Of a DNA stretch of 64,000 nucleotides, positions 26,421-35,056 are shown piece after piece. How positions within the stretch are numbered: the first letter of the stretch is position 1; each line of letters begins with the position of its first letter. Made by a program: the position numbers and the translations under genes. Source of the stretch: Desulfofundulus salinus (GTDB taxonomy: Bacteria; Bacillota; Desulfotomaculia; Desulfotomaculales; Desulfovirgulaceae); the NCBI RefSeq assembly GCF_003627965.1, contig NZ_RBWE01000001.1, forward strand, positions 2,647,637-2,711,636, in the 5' to 3' direction. The notes below the pieces were generated by a model. It saw only the letters and a program-made list of their open reading frames with translations, did no database searches and was not told where the DNA came from.

Positions 26421-27656
26421 TTAACTCTTTTGACTCTTTAATGGGATCCAAACTTTCACTGTCGTTCCTTCTCCCGGCGAACTGAAGATTTCCAGGCCGT
26501 ATTTCTCGCCGAAGCAGTGCCGCAACCTCTGGTGCACGTTGGTCAAACCGAGGCCGGTGGTATGTCCTCGCCCGGACCGGTTACCTTCCAGGACCTGGCT
26601 TGCGACCCCCGGTTCCATCCCCAGCCCCGTATCGCGAACTTCTATGCATACCCTTTCTCCAAAACACCGGGCGTCAATATAAATGGTCCCCCCGTCCTCT
26701 TTGAGCTCCAGACCGTGCACGATGGCGTTCTCGACCAGCGGCTGCAGCGTCATCAGGGGAATCATGGCGTTCAACGCTTCGGGTTCGGCGTGAATTTCAA
26801 CTTTAATATGATTCCCGTACCTTGTTTTCTGGATGAACAAATAGTTAGTAATATGTTCCAGCTCCTCACGGAGGGAAACCATCTGGTCTATCTTGCGCAG
26901 GGTGTAGCGGAGCAGCCCGGACAGCGCATGGATCAATTCTTCGGTCTGGGAGGCCCCTTCAATCATGGCCAGGCGGCAGGCAGCATTCAACGTGTTAAAG
27001 AGGAAATGCGGGTTGACCTGTGATTGCAGGGCACGCAGTTCCAGCTGGTGCATCACCCGTTCCATATCGGCCTTTTCTTTAAGCTGCCGGGTGAGACGCT
27101 GGCTGGTAATGCGTGATACGCTCATCTCGACGATATAATTGGCCACGATCTGCAATAGTTCTCCGGCAGCCCGGATTTTTTCCTCCGTAACCACCTCTAT
27201 TTTGTACAGCGCGGCACACATTTTTTCTTCATCCAGCCCGTACTGGCGGGCCACCTGCCGGACCTGCTTAATCTGCTCCTCCTGGGGCCTCTCCAGCAAT
27301 ACCTGCCCGCAAAGGACCGCTCCCCAGTAAACGCCGTCCACTATTAGCGGCGCCGCCATATCGATCAAAGTACAGTGGCACTGGTGCAGGCTGAGGCTTT
27401 TCCACTTGGCCGCCGCCTCGCCGACGCGCCGGTCCGATTCATAACACCCTTTCTCACCAACCGGCGAGGAACGCACCAGCCGGCAGAACTCGGTGAAATT
27501 ACTGGGCCTGGTGATGGGTGTCCCATCCACGTCCACCACGATGGCCGCCACACCCGTGGCCCTGGCAAATTTATCCACAACCTCCTGCAGCAGAGGCACT
27601 GCGACCAATTCCCTCAGGTAACCGTGCACCGGCAGGCCATAAACGTATTCAGCCAT
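26421..27656 (-). CDS. PocR-domain sensor histidine kinase (LytS/YesM type)
   Basis: A 411-residue cytoplasmic kinase without membrane segments. Residues about 15-175 form a PocR ligand-binding domain with cysteines in the pattern GEKGCYESDRR and LHQCHCTLIDMAAP, which resembles the sensor part of PocR, the activator of the Salmonella pdu genes. A short helix leads to the His-kinase domain, phosphorylation site QVNPHFLFNTLN (His near 217), and the ATPase with LQPLVENAIVHGL (N box) and VRDTGLGM. It is the first gene of a two-gene operon with a promoter at 27729-27757. The likely signal is a diol or aldehyde; this is inferred from the domain and from location. Confidence 0.9.
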   Translation of the reverse strand: MAEYVYGLPVHGYLRELVAVPLLQEVVDKFARATGVAAIVVDVDGTPITRPSNFTEFCRLVRSSPVGEKGCYESDRRVGEAAAKWKSLSLHQCHCTLIDMAAPLIVDGVYWGAVLCGQVLLERPQEEQIKQVRQVARQYGLDEEKMCAALYKIEVVTEEKIRAAGELLQIVANYIVEMSVSRITSQRLTRQLKEKADMERVMHQLELRALQSQVNPHFLFNTLNAACRLAMIEGASQTEELIHALSGLLRYTLRKIDQMVSLREELEHITNYLFIQKTRYGNHIKVEIHAEPEALNAMIPLMTLQPLVENAIVHGLELKEDGGTIYIDARCFGERVCIEVRDTGLGMEPGVASQVLEGNRSGRGHTTGLGLTNVHQRLRHCFGEKYGLEIFSSPGEGTTVKVWIPLKSQKS

Positions 27657-27728
27657 CCGGAATCCCTTCTTTTTATTGCGATTTAGAATGTTTACTTAAT
27701 AATGTTTACTTATATTGATAACAATTAA

Positions 27729-27757
27729 ATTATTAAACATTGTTACGTCATAGTCAA
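27729..27757 (-). promoter_or_regulatory. Promoter of the PocR-kinase/AraC-regulator operon
   Basis: Minus strand: TTGACT (27757-27752), 17-base spacer, AATAAT (27734-27729). The -10 region lies within an AT-rich dyad with TAACAAT/ATTGTTA arms. Further downstream toward the gene the decamer AGTAAACATT occurs twice, 14 bases apart (27687-27715 region). Confidence 0.6.
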
Positions 27758-27780
27758 CGGAAAGACTGTCAGTAAAATAT

Positions 27781-27817
27781 GTAAAAAGCCTTCAGCGGAT
27801 CATTTCCAGCTGAAGGC
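27781..27817 (-). terminator. Terminator of the microcompartment operon
   Basis: Perfect 9-bp stem GCCTTCAGC/GCTGAAGGC with a 12-base loop, followed on the minus strand by TTTTTAC. It lies 117 bases after the stop of the first dehydrogenase gene. The remaining 27818-27933 sequence is AT-rich and shows nothing else. Confidence 0.8.
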
Positions 27818-27933
27818 AAAGATTTTTTGAGGTCACAAAAATTTGATAATTAAAATTATCCTAATAAGCTGCGGAATCCTTTTTACCCTGTTTAGTAAAT
27901 AAATGCTTTTCTTTTAGTGATTTTACAGGTTAA

Positions 27934-29037
27934 TTATCGTTTTGCGAGATAAGCTTTTCCAATGGCATCTGCACCATAGATTGCGTTGTAGACCATTTGT
28001 GGTGTTACAGGGAAAGGCATGTTATGCACCATCATACCAGGTTCACATACCTTTTCAGCCACGCGCATAATCTTTTCAGGGGTAGGATCTGTAACCCCTA
28101 TCTGCGCCAGAGTTACAGGAAGCCCGACCCTCGTGCAAAAATCCAGGACCTCATTAATTTCTGCCCATGGACGGTCTTCCAGGACCAGGTGGGCCAGGGT
28201 ACCGAAGGCAACTTTTTCCCCATGATAGCTATGGTGGGTTTCTTCCAGCACTGTTAATCCATCATGAATAGCATGAGCTGCTGCAAGACCAGAGCTTTCA
28301 AAACCAATACCGCTGAGCAGCGTGTTGGCTTCTATTATCTTTTCAACTGCTGGTGTGGCCACTCCTCTTTCCACGGCAAGCTTAGCAGCCTCTCCATATT
28401 CTAGCAGGATATCATAACAGAGCCGTGCCAGGTTTAAGGCAGTAACGGTAGTATAGCCACCCGGAATATTCTTTGCTGCAGATTTAGCACAAGAATCAGC
28501 TTCAAACCAGGTTGCAAGAGCATCTCCCATACCAGAAACCAGGAAGCGTACCGGAGCTTTAGCAATAATGGCAGTATCGACAACCAGCAGATTGGGGTTT
28601 TGGGGTAGGATAAAGTAACGTTCAAAGACGCCTTCTTCTGTGTAAATAACCGCGAGGGCACTACATGGGGCATCCGTAGCAGCAATAGTAGGAACGATAA
28701 CAACAGGCTTATTCATTAAGCATGCAACCGCTTTGCCTGCATCGATAACTTTACCGCCACCTACAGCAACTATGAAATCTGCCCCCGCTGCTGTAGCTGC
28801 AGCTTTAAGTCTCTCTATTTCACTATCGCAACACTCTCCCCGAAATACTTCAAATACAGAATTTACATTGTGTTCTTTTAAACTTTTTTCAATATCTGCA
28901 CGGGTCTCTTTTAGGGCAGTTTTTCCTCCAGTTATGAAAGCTTTTTGCCCGAAATTTTTCGCCTGCTCACCCAGGGAGTGAATCGCCCCAGGGCCCTGCA
29001 CATAGCGACTTGGAGAAATTAGTATCTTAATGCTCAT
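27934..29037 (-). CDS. Glycerol-dehydrogenase-family iron-type alcohol dehydrogenase, copy 1
   Basis: A 367-residue group III metal-dependent alcohol dehydrogenase of the GldA branch. NAD-binding GGG is in IVAVGGGKVIDAGKA; metal ligands are an Asp in SGMGDALATWFEA and histidines in AAHAIHDGL and SYHGEKVAFG. It is by eye about three-quarters identical to the protein encoded at 44549-45670, yet its DNA is visibly richer in A+T than the rest of the operon. ATG at 29037 with AAGGAGG. It is the last gene before the operon terminator. In this setting it may act as alcohol/aldehyde oxidoreductase in the PduQ role, because no PduQ is present; glycerol or diol oxidation is an alternative. Confidence 0.85.
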   Translation of the reverse strand: MSIKILISPSRYVQGPGAIHSLGEQAKNFGQKAFITGGKTALKETRADIEKSLKEHNVNSVFEVFRGECCDSEIERLKAAATAAGADFIVAVGGGKVIDAGKAVACLMNKPVVIVPTIAATDAPCSALAVIYTEEGVFERYFILPQNPNLLVVDTAIIAKAPVRFLVSGMGDALATWFEADSCAKSAAKNIPGGYTTVTALNLARLCYDILLEYGEAAKLAVERGVATPAVEKIIEANTLLSGIGFESSGLAAAHAIHDGLTVLEETHHSYHGEKVAFGTLAHLVLEDRPWAEINEVLDFCTRVGLPVTLAQIGVTDPTPEKIMRVAEKVCEPGMMVHNMPFPVTPQMVYNAIYGADAIGKAYLAKR

Positions 29038-29173
29038 TTTTCTTCCTCCTTAAAATAAAATTACTCGTTAAACAGCTGGTAAGGCACAATGAGCGATTCT
29101 GTAAATACTCTAAAGAGTTTAATCTCAGTTTTTAAATCCCTCCTTGAAATTTTATTGTGTCATGTACGCATAC

Positions 29174-30304
29174 TTAGTCGCCTGACGATTTATCTTTTTC
29201 GCCTCTTCCCACCCCCTCTTCTTGATAAGACCGGGGTGCTTCTTCACCCCTCAGGACTCTCAGCACACCCTCGGCCAGGGCAGCCATCTCGTCCTCGCCG
29301 GGGTAAACAAGCACCGGGGCGATAAACTCCACTCGCTTTCTTATTTCTTCCACCGCGCGCCGGCTGTACGCCAGTCCGCCGGTCAGTACAACCGCATCGA
29401 CCTGGCCGGAAAGAACTGCCGCACAGGCACCAATCTCCCGCGCCACCTGGTAGCATAGTGCTGCAAACAGGAGATCTGCTTCTGTGTCTCCTGCAGCGGC
29501 CCGTTCCTCCACCTCCCGGGCGTTGTTGGTTCCCAGGTAAGCGACAAACCCTCCCCGCCCGTTGATCAGGCGGAGCAGTTCCTCCCGGGTGTAGCGATCA
29601 CTAAAAGCCAGCTGCACCACCTCCGCCGCCGGGAGGGAACCGCTGCGCTCAGGGGTGAGCGGGCCTTCCCCATCCACCCCGTTGCTTACATCCACTACCC
29701 GGCCCCGTCGGTGTGCACCGACGGTTATACCACCGCCCAGGTGTGCTACAATTAGATTCACTTCCTCGTATTTCTTGCCCAGTTCTGCTGCCGCACGCCT
29801 GGCCTGGCGCTTCTGGTTCAATGCGTGAAACACGCTCCGCCGCTGGATCTGGGGCAAACCGGAAATCCGGGCCACCGGTTCCAGTTCATCCACACAGATG
29901 GGGTCAACGATATATGAAGGAACGTTGTGTGGAGAACCCAGCTCATAGGCCAGAAGGGCACCCAGGTTGGAGGCATGCCTGCCGTAACGTTCTTCACGCA
30001 GCTCCTCAAGCATGGCCCGGTCGACTGCATAAACACCACCGGGGATGGGCTTCAACAAGCCGCCCCTTGCTGCAATGGCGGTTAACTCTTCCACGCGCAG
30101 CCCTTTTTTCTGCAATTCCCGGCGTAATGCCTCGAGCCGGTAGTCAAGCTGGTCAACCACGCGTGGGAAAACCGCCAGCTCATCCGCAGGATGAGCGATA
30201 TTCTCAATCCACCGCTTGTCCTCACCTATGAAAAAAGCTATTTTGGTCGAGGTGGAACCGGGATTGATAACGAGAATCTTTTCTTCGGTGTTCTGCTCCG
30301 TCAT
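29174..30304 (-). CDS. Butyrate kinase family acyl kinase
   Basis: A 376-residue acetokinase-family protein of the Buk branch. N-terminal LVINPGSTSTKIAFF is the phosphate-binding signature, VAHLGGGITVGAHRRGRVVD lies near residue 190, and VVLTGGLAYSR near residue 315. It transfers phosphate from an acyl phosphate to ADP. In the microcompartment operon it follows pduT, and with PduL it would complete acyl-CoA to carboxylate with ATP gain, taking the place of PduW, which belongs to the AckA branch. The C-terminal 20 residues are charged and variable. Start ATG at 30304. Substrate (propionyl, acetyl, or butyryl phosphate) is not predictable. Confidence 0.9.
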   Translation of the reverse strand: MTEQNTEEKILVINPGSTSTKIAFFIGEDKRWIENIAHPADELAVFPRVVDQLDYRLEALRRELQKKGLRVEELTAIAARGGLLKPIPGGVYAVDRAMLEELREERYGRHASNLGALLAYELGSPHNVPSYIVDPICVDELEPVARISGLPQIQRRSVFHALNQKRQARRAAAELGKKYEEVNLIVAHLGGGITVGAHRRGRVVDVSNGVDGEGPLTPERSGSLPAAEVVQLAFSDRYTREELLRLINGRGGFVAYLGTNNAREVEERAAAGDTEADLLFAALCYQVAREIGACAAVLSGQVDAVVLTGGLAYSRRAVEEIRKRVEFIAPVLVYPGEDEMAALAEGVLRVLRGEEAPRSYQEEGVGRGEKDKSSGD

Positions 30305-30329
30305 AAAACTTCTTCCTTTCTCCTGCCTG

Positions 30330-30875
30330 TTAAAACAGCTTTTCCCATAGTGACCTGTGGAGGCTGGAAATTACCTCCACGCCCACGATCAGGCCGTTCT
30401 CCACAGCAGCGACAGCGCGTCCCACCGCCGCCTGCACTGCTGCGACCTCACCCTGGAGGAGAACCAGGGATTTACCGCCCAGGCCCCGCGCCAGGCGGAT
30501 CTCCAGCAATTGTACCTGCCCGCCTTTAACGGCAGCATCCCCTGCTTTGATGGCAGCCGCACAGGCAAAGGTCTCTATAACACCAAGCGACCCCCTTGCG
30601 GCAGGAACTGCTGACGTACCGGTCAGGGCCGGAAACACCGATGGATGCACGGTACCCAGCACAAGCGAATCTACAACATTTTCGGAGTCAAAATCCACTG
30701 CCGCACGTACGGCATTGCGCACGGCCCCAACTTCCCCGCTGATCATGGCTACAAACTTACCCGGACAAACGGGAGTGGCCAGCACCAGTTCGACCGGTGA
30801 AGATTTAAGCAACGCATCTGTGGCTGCTATACCGCGAGCAATGCCCCGCCACTCCACCATGCCTAAGGCATTCAT
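30330..30875 (-). CDS. pduT: Microcompartment shell protein PduT (trimeric, Fe-S)
   Basis: Tandem BMC-domain protein, 181 residues. BMC domain 1 covers about 2-85 and domain 2 about 92-178. The cysteine in ATPVCPGKFVAM (residue 37 from this start, 38 from the alternative TTG) coincides with Cys38 of known PduT, which binds a [4Fe-4S] cluster in the trimer pore. The ATG at 30875 overlaps the pduS stop by one base (TGATG). PduT is thought to carry electrons across the shell to PduS, encoded immediately upstream. Confidence 0.93.
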   Translation of the reverse strand: MNALGMVEWRGIARGIAATDALLKSSPVELVLATPVCPGKFVAMISGEVGAVRNAVRAAVDFDSENVVDSLVLGTVHPSVFPALTGTSAVPAARGSLGVIETFACAAAIKAGDAAVKGGQVQLLEIRLARGLGGKSLVLLQGEVAAVQAAVGRAVAAVENGLIVGVEVISSLHRSLWEKLF

Positions 30876-32230
30876 CAACCACCATCACCCACCCTTTCTG
30901 ACTCGATGACCACCGCATCTGCGGACACCTGCGTAACGCGGCCCTCAATGCTGGCATGAATCGGCACACCCAGAGCGTTGTCCGGTACCTCAGCCACCAC
31001 CTGACCGGCTGCCACTCGTTCCCCGGCTTCAACAACCGGTACTGCCGGCACTCCTATATGCTGTCTGAGCATTAACCGCACCTTTTGCGGACGCACGCTT
31101 TCCTCCTGAAGGGGTGCCGGGAGATCATAGCGCAAGAGTCCCAGCCGTGCTACCAGACGCGCCGTAGGTACGCGGCGATATGGCCTCTGGGGATGGACAC
31201 CTCGCAGTTCACCACCGGGCGGCTTGAAACCGCTGCGGGACATTTGACGCTTCAACCACGCATTTACCCGCCTGGGACTGAGACCCATGGGACAGGCGAA
31301 AACCTCACACAGGCCGCATTCCGAACAAAGCCATGGGGCTCCCCCGGCAACCAGTTCACCGGTCGCATATGCCAGGCCGGCCATATTGCGGTCCGGCCGC
31401 AGGCCGTGGCCCAGCAGATAACGGGGACAGAGTTCTGTACAGTAACCGCAGTGGCAGCACATTCCCCGCGTCAGCCGCAGGTCCACACCAATATCCAACT
31501 TTTTGCTTAAAACCAGGGGGTGATCGGCTGGCAGGACGATAATCCCGCCGGTGGTTCTCGTAACTACAGCATCCAGGTCCACCAGGCGGCCCATCATCGG
31601 GCCCCCTTCTATAATTGTAAATGTCTTTATTTGCGGCCCCCCGGCCATGTAGAGCAGGTCTTTAACAGGCGTCCCCACCGGTACCTGAAGGGTCACCGGC
31701 CTTTGTACAGCACCGGTCACAGTAACTATTTTTTCAATTACAGGCCGGCCTTCCATAGCGCGGTTCACATTGAACAGCGTCTCAACGTTATTGACCACCA
31801 CACCAACCTGGATGGGAATTCCTCCCGGAGGGATAACGCGCCCGGTAACTTCATACACCAGTACATGCTCGTCGCCAGCCGGGTAAAAATCATCCAGAAA
31901 GTGCAATTCCACCGCTGTTTCCGGTTCGTCGGCCAGCGCTTCCCGCAGGGCTGCTGCAGCGGCCCTGTACTTGGCTTTAATCCCTACAGTGGCCCTGGCG
32001 GCACCCGTTGCGCGCATCATGATCTTCAGCCCGCCAATCACTTCGCGAGCAGCACAACGGAGCAATTCCTGGTTGCCGCGTAAGAGAGGCTCACACTCAG
32101 CGGCGTTGGCAATTACCCACTCCGCACGGCTCGAAGCCTTCATATAGGCGGGAAATCCCGCACCTCCGGCCCCTACTACACCGGACTGCCGCAACCGGCT
32201 TATGATTTCCTCTCTGCTCCACGCAATCAC
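30875..32230 (-). CDS. pduS: Cobalamin reductase / RnfC-like flavoprotein PduS
   Basis: A 451-residue protein with RnfC-like flavin/NADH region at the N-terminus (GVVGAGGAGFPAYMK, then a GDEHVLVYEV stretch), a SLBB-like segment (VTVTGAVQRPVTLQVPVG), two [4Fe-4S] motifs (CCHCGYCTELCP and CSECGLCEVFACP near 260-310) and a C-terminal barrel-sandwich segment. In known systems PduS reduces cob(II)alamin for PduO and works with PduT. The ATG-type start at 32230 follows PduP by 19 bases. Order pduP-pduS-pduT is consistent with a reductive route for B12 inside the compartment. Confidence 0.93.
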   Translation of the reverse strand: MIAWSREEIISRLRQSGVVGAGGAGFPAYMKASSRAEWVIANAAECEPLLRGNQELLRCAAREVIGGLKIMMRATGAARATVGIKAKYRAAAAALREALADEPETAVELHFLDDFYPAGDEHVLVYEVTGRVIPPGGIPIQVGVVVNNVETLFNVNRAMEGRPVIEKIVTVTGAVQRPVTLQVPVGTPVKDLLYMAGGPQIKTFTIIEGGPMMGRLVDLDAVVTRTTGGIIVLPADHPLVLSKKLDIGVDLRLTRGMCCHCGYCTELCPRYLLGHGLRPDRNMAGLAYATGELVAGGAPWLCSECGLCEVFACPMGLSPRRVNAWLKRQMSRSGFKPPGGELRGVHPQRPYRRVPTARLVARLGLLRYDLPAPLQEESVRPQKVRLMLRQHIGVPAVPVVEAGERVAAGQVVAEVPDNALGVPIHASIEGRVTQVSADAVVIESERVGDGG

Positions 32231-32249
32231 TGCTCAACCCACCCGCTCT

Positions 32250-33644
32250 TTAAATAATCCGGAAACCATCCACCAGCACGCAGCGGCGTTGGCGGGTAAA
32301 GCTCCTGGCCGAAGTCAGGCCTTCGCCCGTGGGGCCGGCAATGGTAAAAGTACAGTAACCTTCGCCACCGGCACCGATGCCGGCATAACACGGTGCATTT
32401 TTCACAAAAATGGTGGTTTTGACAGCCCGGGCAAATTCTGTCATGTAATCGACATGCTTGGAATGCATGATGGCTGTATGCCGGTTGTTACCTTCCACCC
32501 GCACAGCCAGCTGGATCCCCTCTTCGACGTCACGTACCCGCACGACCGGCAGGACAGGCATCATCTGCTCATGGGTTACAAACGGATGATCCGGGTCCGT
32601 CTCCATGATGACCAGGCGGGTATCGTGACCTATATTAATACCGATTTGTTTCAAGATGTAAGAAGCATCTTTACCCACCAGGTCCGGGTTAAGCACTGTA
32701 TGACCGTCCCTTTCCTCGTGGAAAGCCAGCCTGGTCAGAGCATCCACTCCACTTCCCTTTACCAGAATGGCTCCTTCTCGCTGCATCCGGCGGATCAGGT
32801 CATCAGCCACTTCATCAACCACGATCAGGACTTTCTCGCAGACACAGGGCATGTTGTTATCAAAACTGGCCCCCATAACAATGTCCCGGGCGGCCCTTTC
32901 TATATCGGCTGTGTGGTCTACCAGCACCGGCGGGTTGCCCGCACCGGCCCCGATAGCCTTTTTACCGGAACTCAGGGCTGCCTTTACGACGCCAGAACCG
33001 CCAGTCACGACAAGCATGTTGATTCCCGGATGGTGCATCAACTGCCCCGCTTTTTCCACGGAAGGTTCGCTGAGGCCTACAACCAGACCGGAAGGACCGC
33101 CGGCACGTATGATGGCCTCGTGAAGAATCTCGATGGTCTTCAATGAAGTCTTCTCGGCTGAAGGGTGGGGGGAGAAAACCACTGCATTACCGGCAGCAAT
33201 CATCCCGATACTGTTATTGATGATGGTAGCCGCCGGGTTGGTCACCGGGGTAATGGCACCGATTACACCCACCGGAGCCATTTCGACAAGGGTCAGCCCG
33301 TAATCACCGGTATAAGCCGTGGGCTTTAAATCTTCAGTGCCGGGTGTTTTCTGTGCCGCCAGGGTGTTCTTCATAATTTTGTCCTCTACGCGTCCCCTTC
33401 CGGTCTCCTGAACGGCCATTTCAGCCAGGAGCCGGACATTGGCCAGGGCCGCCTCCCGCATGGCCCGCACCAGCTCCTCCCGCCGGGCCAGGTCCATAAG
33501 AGCCAGTTTTTCCTGAGCCCGCCTGGCAGCCTCCACTGCCTCATCCAAACTGGAGAAGGCGCCCTGCACACCTTCTTCTTGCTGGTTCAACTTCTCTAAA
33601 ATCTTTTCTACAATAGCGTATATCTCAGCCTGTGCTACCTGCAT
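32250..33644 (-). CDS. pduP: CoA-acylating propionaldehyde dehydrogenase PduP
   Basis: NAD-dependent oxidation of the toxic aldehyde to acyl-CoA inside the shell. The 464 residues begin with an amphipathic helix (QAEIYAIVEKILEKL, residues 5-19) of the kind that targets cargo to the shell. The aldehyde dehydrogenase fold follows: PVGVIGAITPVTNPA, VTGGSGVVKAAL, and the catalytic cysteine in ASFDNNMPCVCEKV. The C-terminal RQRRCVLVDGFRI end is common in PduP. ATG at 33644 with GGAGG upstream. Key link between PduCDE and PduL in the operon. Confidence 0.95.
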   Translation of the reverse strand: MQVAQAEIYAIVEKILEKLNQQEEGVQGAFSSLDEAVEAARRAQEKLALMDLARREELVRAMREAALANVRLLAEMAVQETGRGRVEDKIMKNTLAAQKTPGTEDLKPTAYTGDYGLTLVEMAPVGVIGAITPVTNPAATIINNSIGMIAAGNAVVFSPHPSAEKTSLKTIEILHEAIIRAGGPSGLVVGLSEPSVEKAGQLMHHPGINMLVVTGGSGVVKAALSSGKKAIGAGAGNPPVLVDHTADIERAARDIVMGASFDNNMPCVCEKVLIVVDEVADDLIRRMQREGAILVKGSGVDALTRLAFHEERDGHTVLNPDLVGKDASYILKQIGINIGHDTRLVIMETDPDHPFVTHEQMMPVLPVVRVRDVEEGIQLAVRVEGNNRHTAIMHSKHVDYMTEFARAVKTTIFVKNAPCYAGIGAGGEGYCTFTIAGPTGEGLTSARSFTRQRRCVLVDGFRII

Positions 33645-33695
33645 ATTAAAACCTCCCTGTCATGTCTTCCCCAGCTGGCCGGAACCCGTTAAACC

Positions 33696-34712
33696 TTACT
33701 GGCCTTGGAGCTGATTCCACTTCTCGACCCCGGCCCGGGCCACTTCTATGTCCTGCTCAACGCTCCCGCCACTGATGCCGATAGCCCCCACAATGTTGGT
33801 TTCCTGGTAAAGCGGGATGCCCCCACCAAAAGGAACAATCCTGCCTCCGTTGGTGGTATTGATGCCGTACAGCGGCCCGCCGGGGGCAGCCAGCACAGAA
33901 AGCTTTTCCGTTTCCATCTTCAAGGCCACTGCCGTATATGCTTTACCTGCAGCAATATCCAGACTGGCCAGCAGGGCGCCGTGCATGCGCTCCAGCAGCA
34001 CAGGGTTGCCTGCACCATCAGCCACCACGATCACCATGGGAACCCCAATCTGGTGAGCTTTTTCTTCTGCTGCAGCAGCAATCTGGCGGGCTATGTCAAG
34101 AGTAATCGTTTCTTTCACATTACCACCCCCTCTTGTTTTTTCCAGGACTCTGGTCATAACCACCTTGACCAGGTGCTCGTGTGCCTCCACTCTCGCCAGG
34201 ACAAACAACAGATCTGAAAGGCGATTTAAATACCTGATTACCTCTTCCCTCACGACCTCCCGCCTGGAAAGCCGCACTACCAGCCGTTCTGCCCGGCGGG
34301 TAATAGTCCGGGCCAGGTCAAATGCCGCTTCGGCAGGGACATGTCCGGAAACCGCAAACCCGCGCAAAGCGGGAATACGATCAAGCCCTTCGTTTATGTC
34401 CTCCTCCAGGCGGCTGATCATCTCATCTTCCACGCGGGCCCCCACCGCGGGCACTTCCGGGCGGGCCAGCTCCGAACAAACCACAAAGAGCTCTTTTTGT
34501 ACCCTAACGGCAACCTCCTGAACCCACGCACAGCAGGCCAGCGAACGTCCCAGAGCCAGCGCCGCCCCTGCTTCATCCACCGTACCATAAGCGCTGACCC
34601 TCAGGCTGTCCTTGCCCACCCGTATTCCTCCCAGAAGGGATGTTTCTCCCCTGTCGCCGGTCCGGGTATATACCCCGGGTGTACGATTTTTCTTCACTGT
34701 CCGACCACCCAC
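33696..34712 (-). CDS. pduO: Cob(I)alamin adenosyltransferase PduO fused to a GlcG/HbpS-like domain
   Basis: Makes adenosylcobalamin, the cofactor of PduCDE. Residues about 10-185 form the PduO-type adenosyltransferase with TPGVYTRTGDRGETSLLGG at the N-terminus, RGFAVSGHVPAEAAFDLARTI and RYLNRLSDLLFVLAR. Residues about 200-336 are a GlcG/HbpS (DUF336) domain with GVPMVIVVADGAGNPVLLERM and GGGIPLYQETNIVGAIGISGG. This two-domain form equals that of Salmonella PduO. The start is GTG at 34712; a second GTG at 34697 is possible. It sits between pduN and pduP. Confidence 0.93.
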   Translation of the reverse strand: MGGRTVKKNRTPGVYTRTGDRGETSLLGGIRVGKDSLRVSAYGTVDEAGAALALGRSLACCAWVQEVAVRVQKELFVVCSELARPEVPAVGARVEDEMISRLEEDINEGLDRIPALRGFAVSGHVPAEAAFDLARTITRRAERLVVRLSRREVVREEVIRYLNRLSDLLFVLARVEAHEHLVKVVMTRVLEKTRGGGNVKETITLDIARQIAAAAEEKAHQIGVPMVIVVADGAGNPVLLERMHGALLASLDIAAGKAYTAVALKMETEKLSVLAAPGGPLYGINTTNGGRIVPFGGGIPLYQETNIVGAIGISGGSVEQDIEVARAGVEKWNQLQGQ

Positions 34713-34725
34713 TTATACCATTTCT

Positions 34726-35004
34726 TCACCGGCTGGTCATTTCCACGGTATCAACAATACCAATAATGGCAGCATCCACCGGTACCAGCGTGTCAGCACC
34801 GTTCACTGTTCGCGAGGCAGGTGATCCCATGACTACCAGGACCGTTTCCCCAACTCCAGCGCCAACGGTATCCACAGCTACAAATTCCTCTACCTCTGTT
34901 TTTTTACCGGGCTGCAGCGTTTCGACCACCAGAAGCTTGAAGCCGGTCAACCGTTCGTCCTTCCGCGTGGAAACCACCGTACCAATCACCCGTCCCAAAA
35001 TCAT
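34726..35004 (-). CDS. pduN: Microcompartment vertex protein PduN (EutN/CcmL family)
   Basis: A 92-residue pentamer-forming vertex protein that closes the polyhedral shell. Family features: MILGRVIGTVVSTRKDERLTGFKLLVV at the N-terminus, VAVDTVGAGVGETVLVVMGSPA in the middle and PVDAAIIGIVDTVE at the end. Fourteen bases upstream of pduO. It is the only vertex protein in the locus, which is enough for one shell type. Confidence 0.95.
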   Translation of the reverse strand: MILGRVIGTVVSTRKDERLTGFKLLVVETLQPGKKTEVEEFVAVDTVGAGVGETVLVVMGSPASRTVNGADTLVPVDAAIIGIVDTVEMTSR

Positions 35005-35056
35005 CCCTTGCTCACCTGCCTCTCTTTAAATCCAGCCCCGGGGTCATGGAACAGGA

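Noticed and set aside
27657..29173. B12 riboswitch or integration site around the island edges
   Set aside because: No B12-box-like sequence, tRNA end or direct repeats were found at 24.6-24.8 kb, 27.7-27.9 kb or 45.7-45.9 kb.
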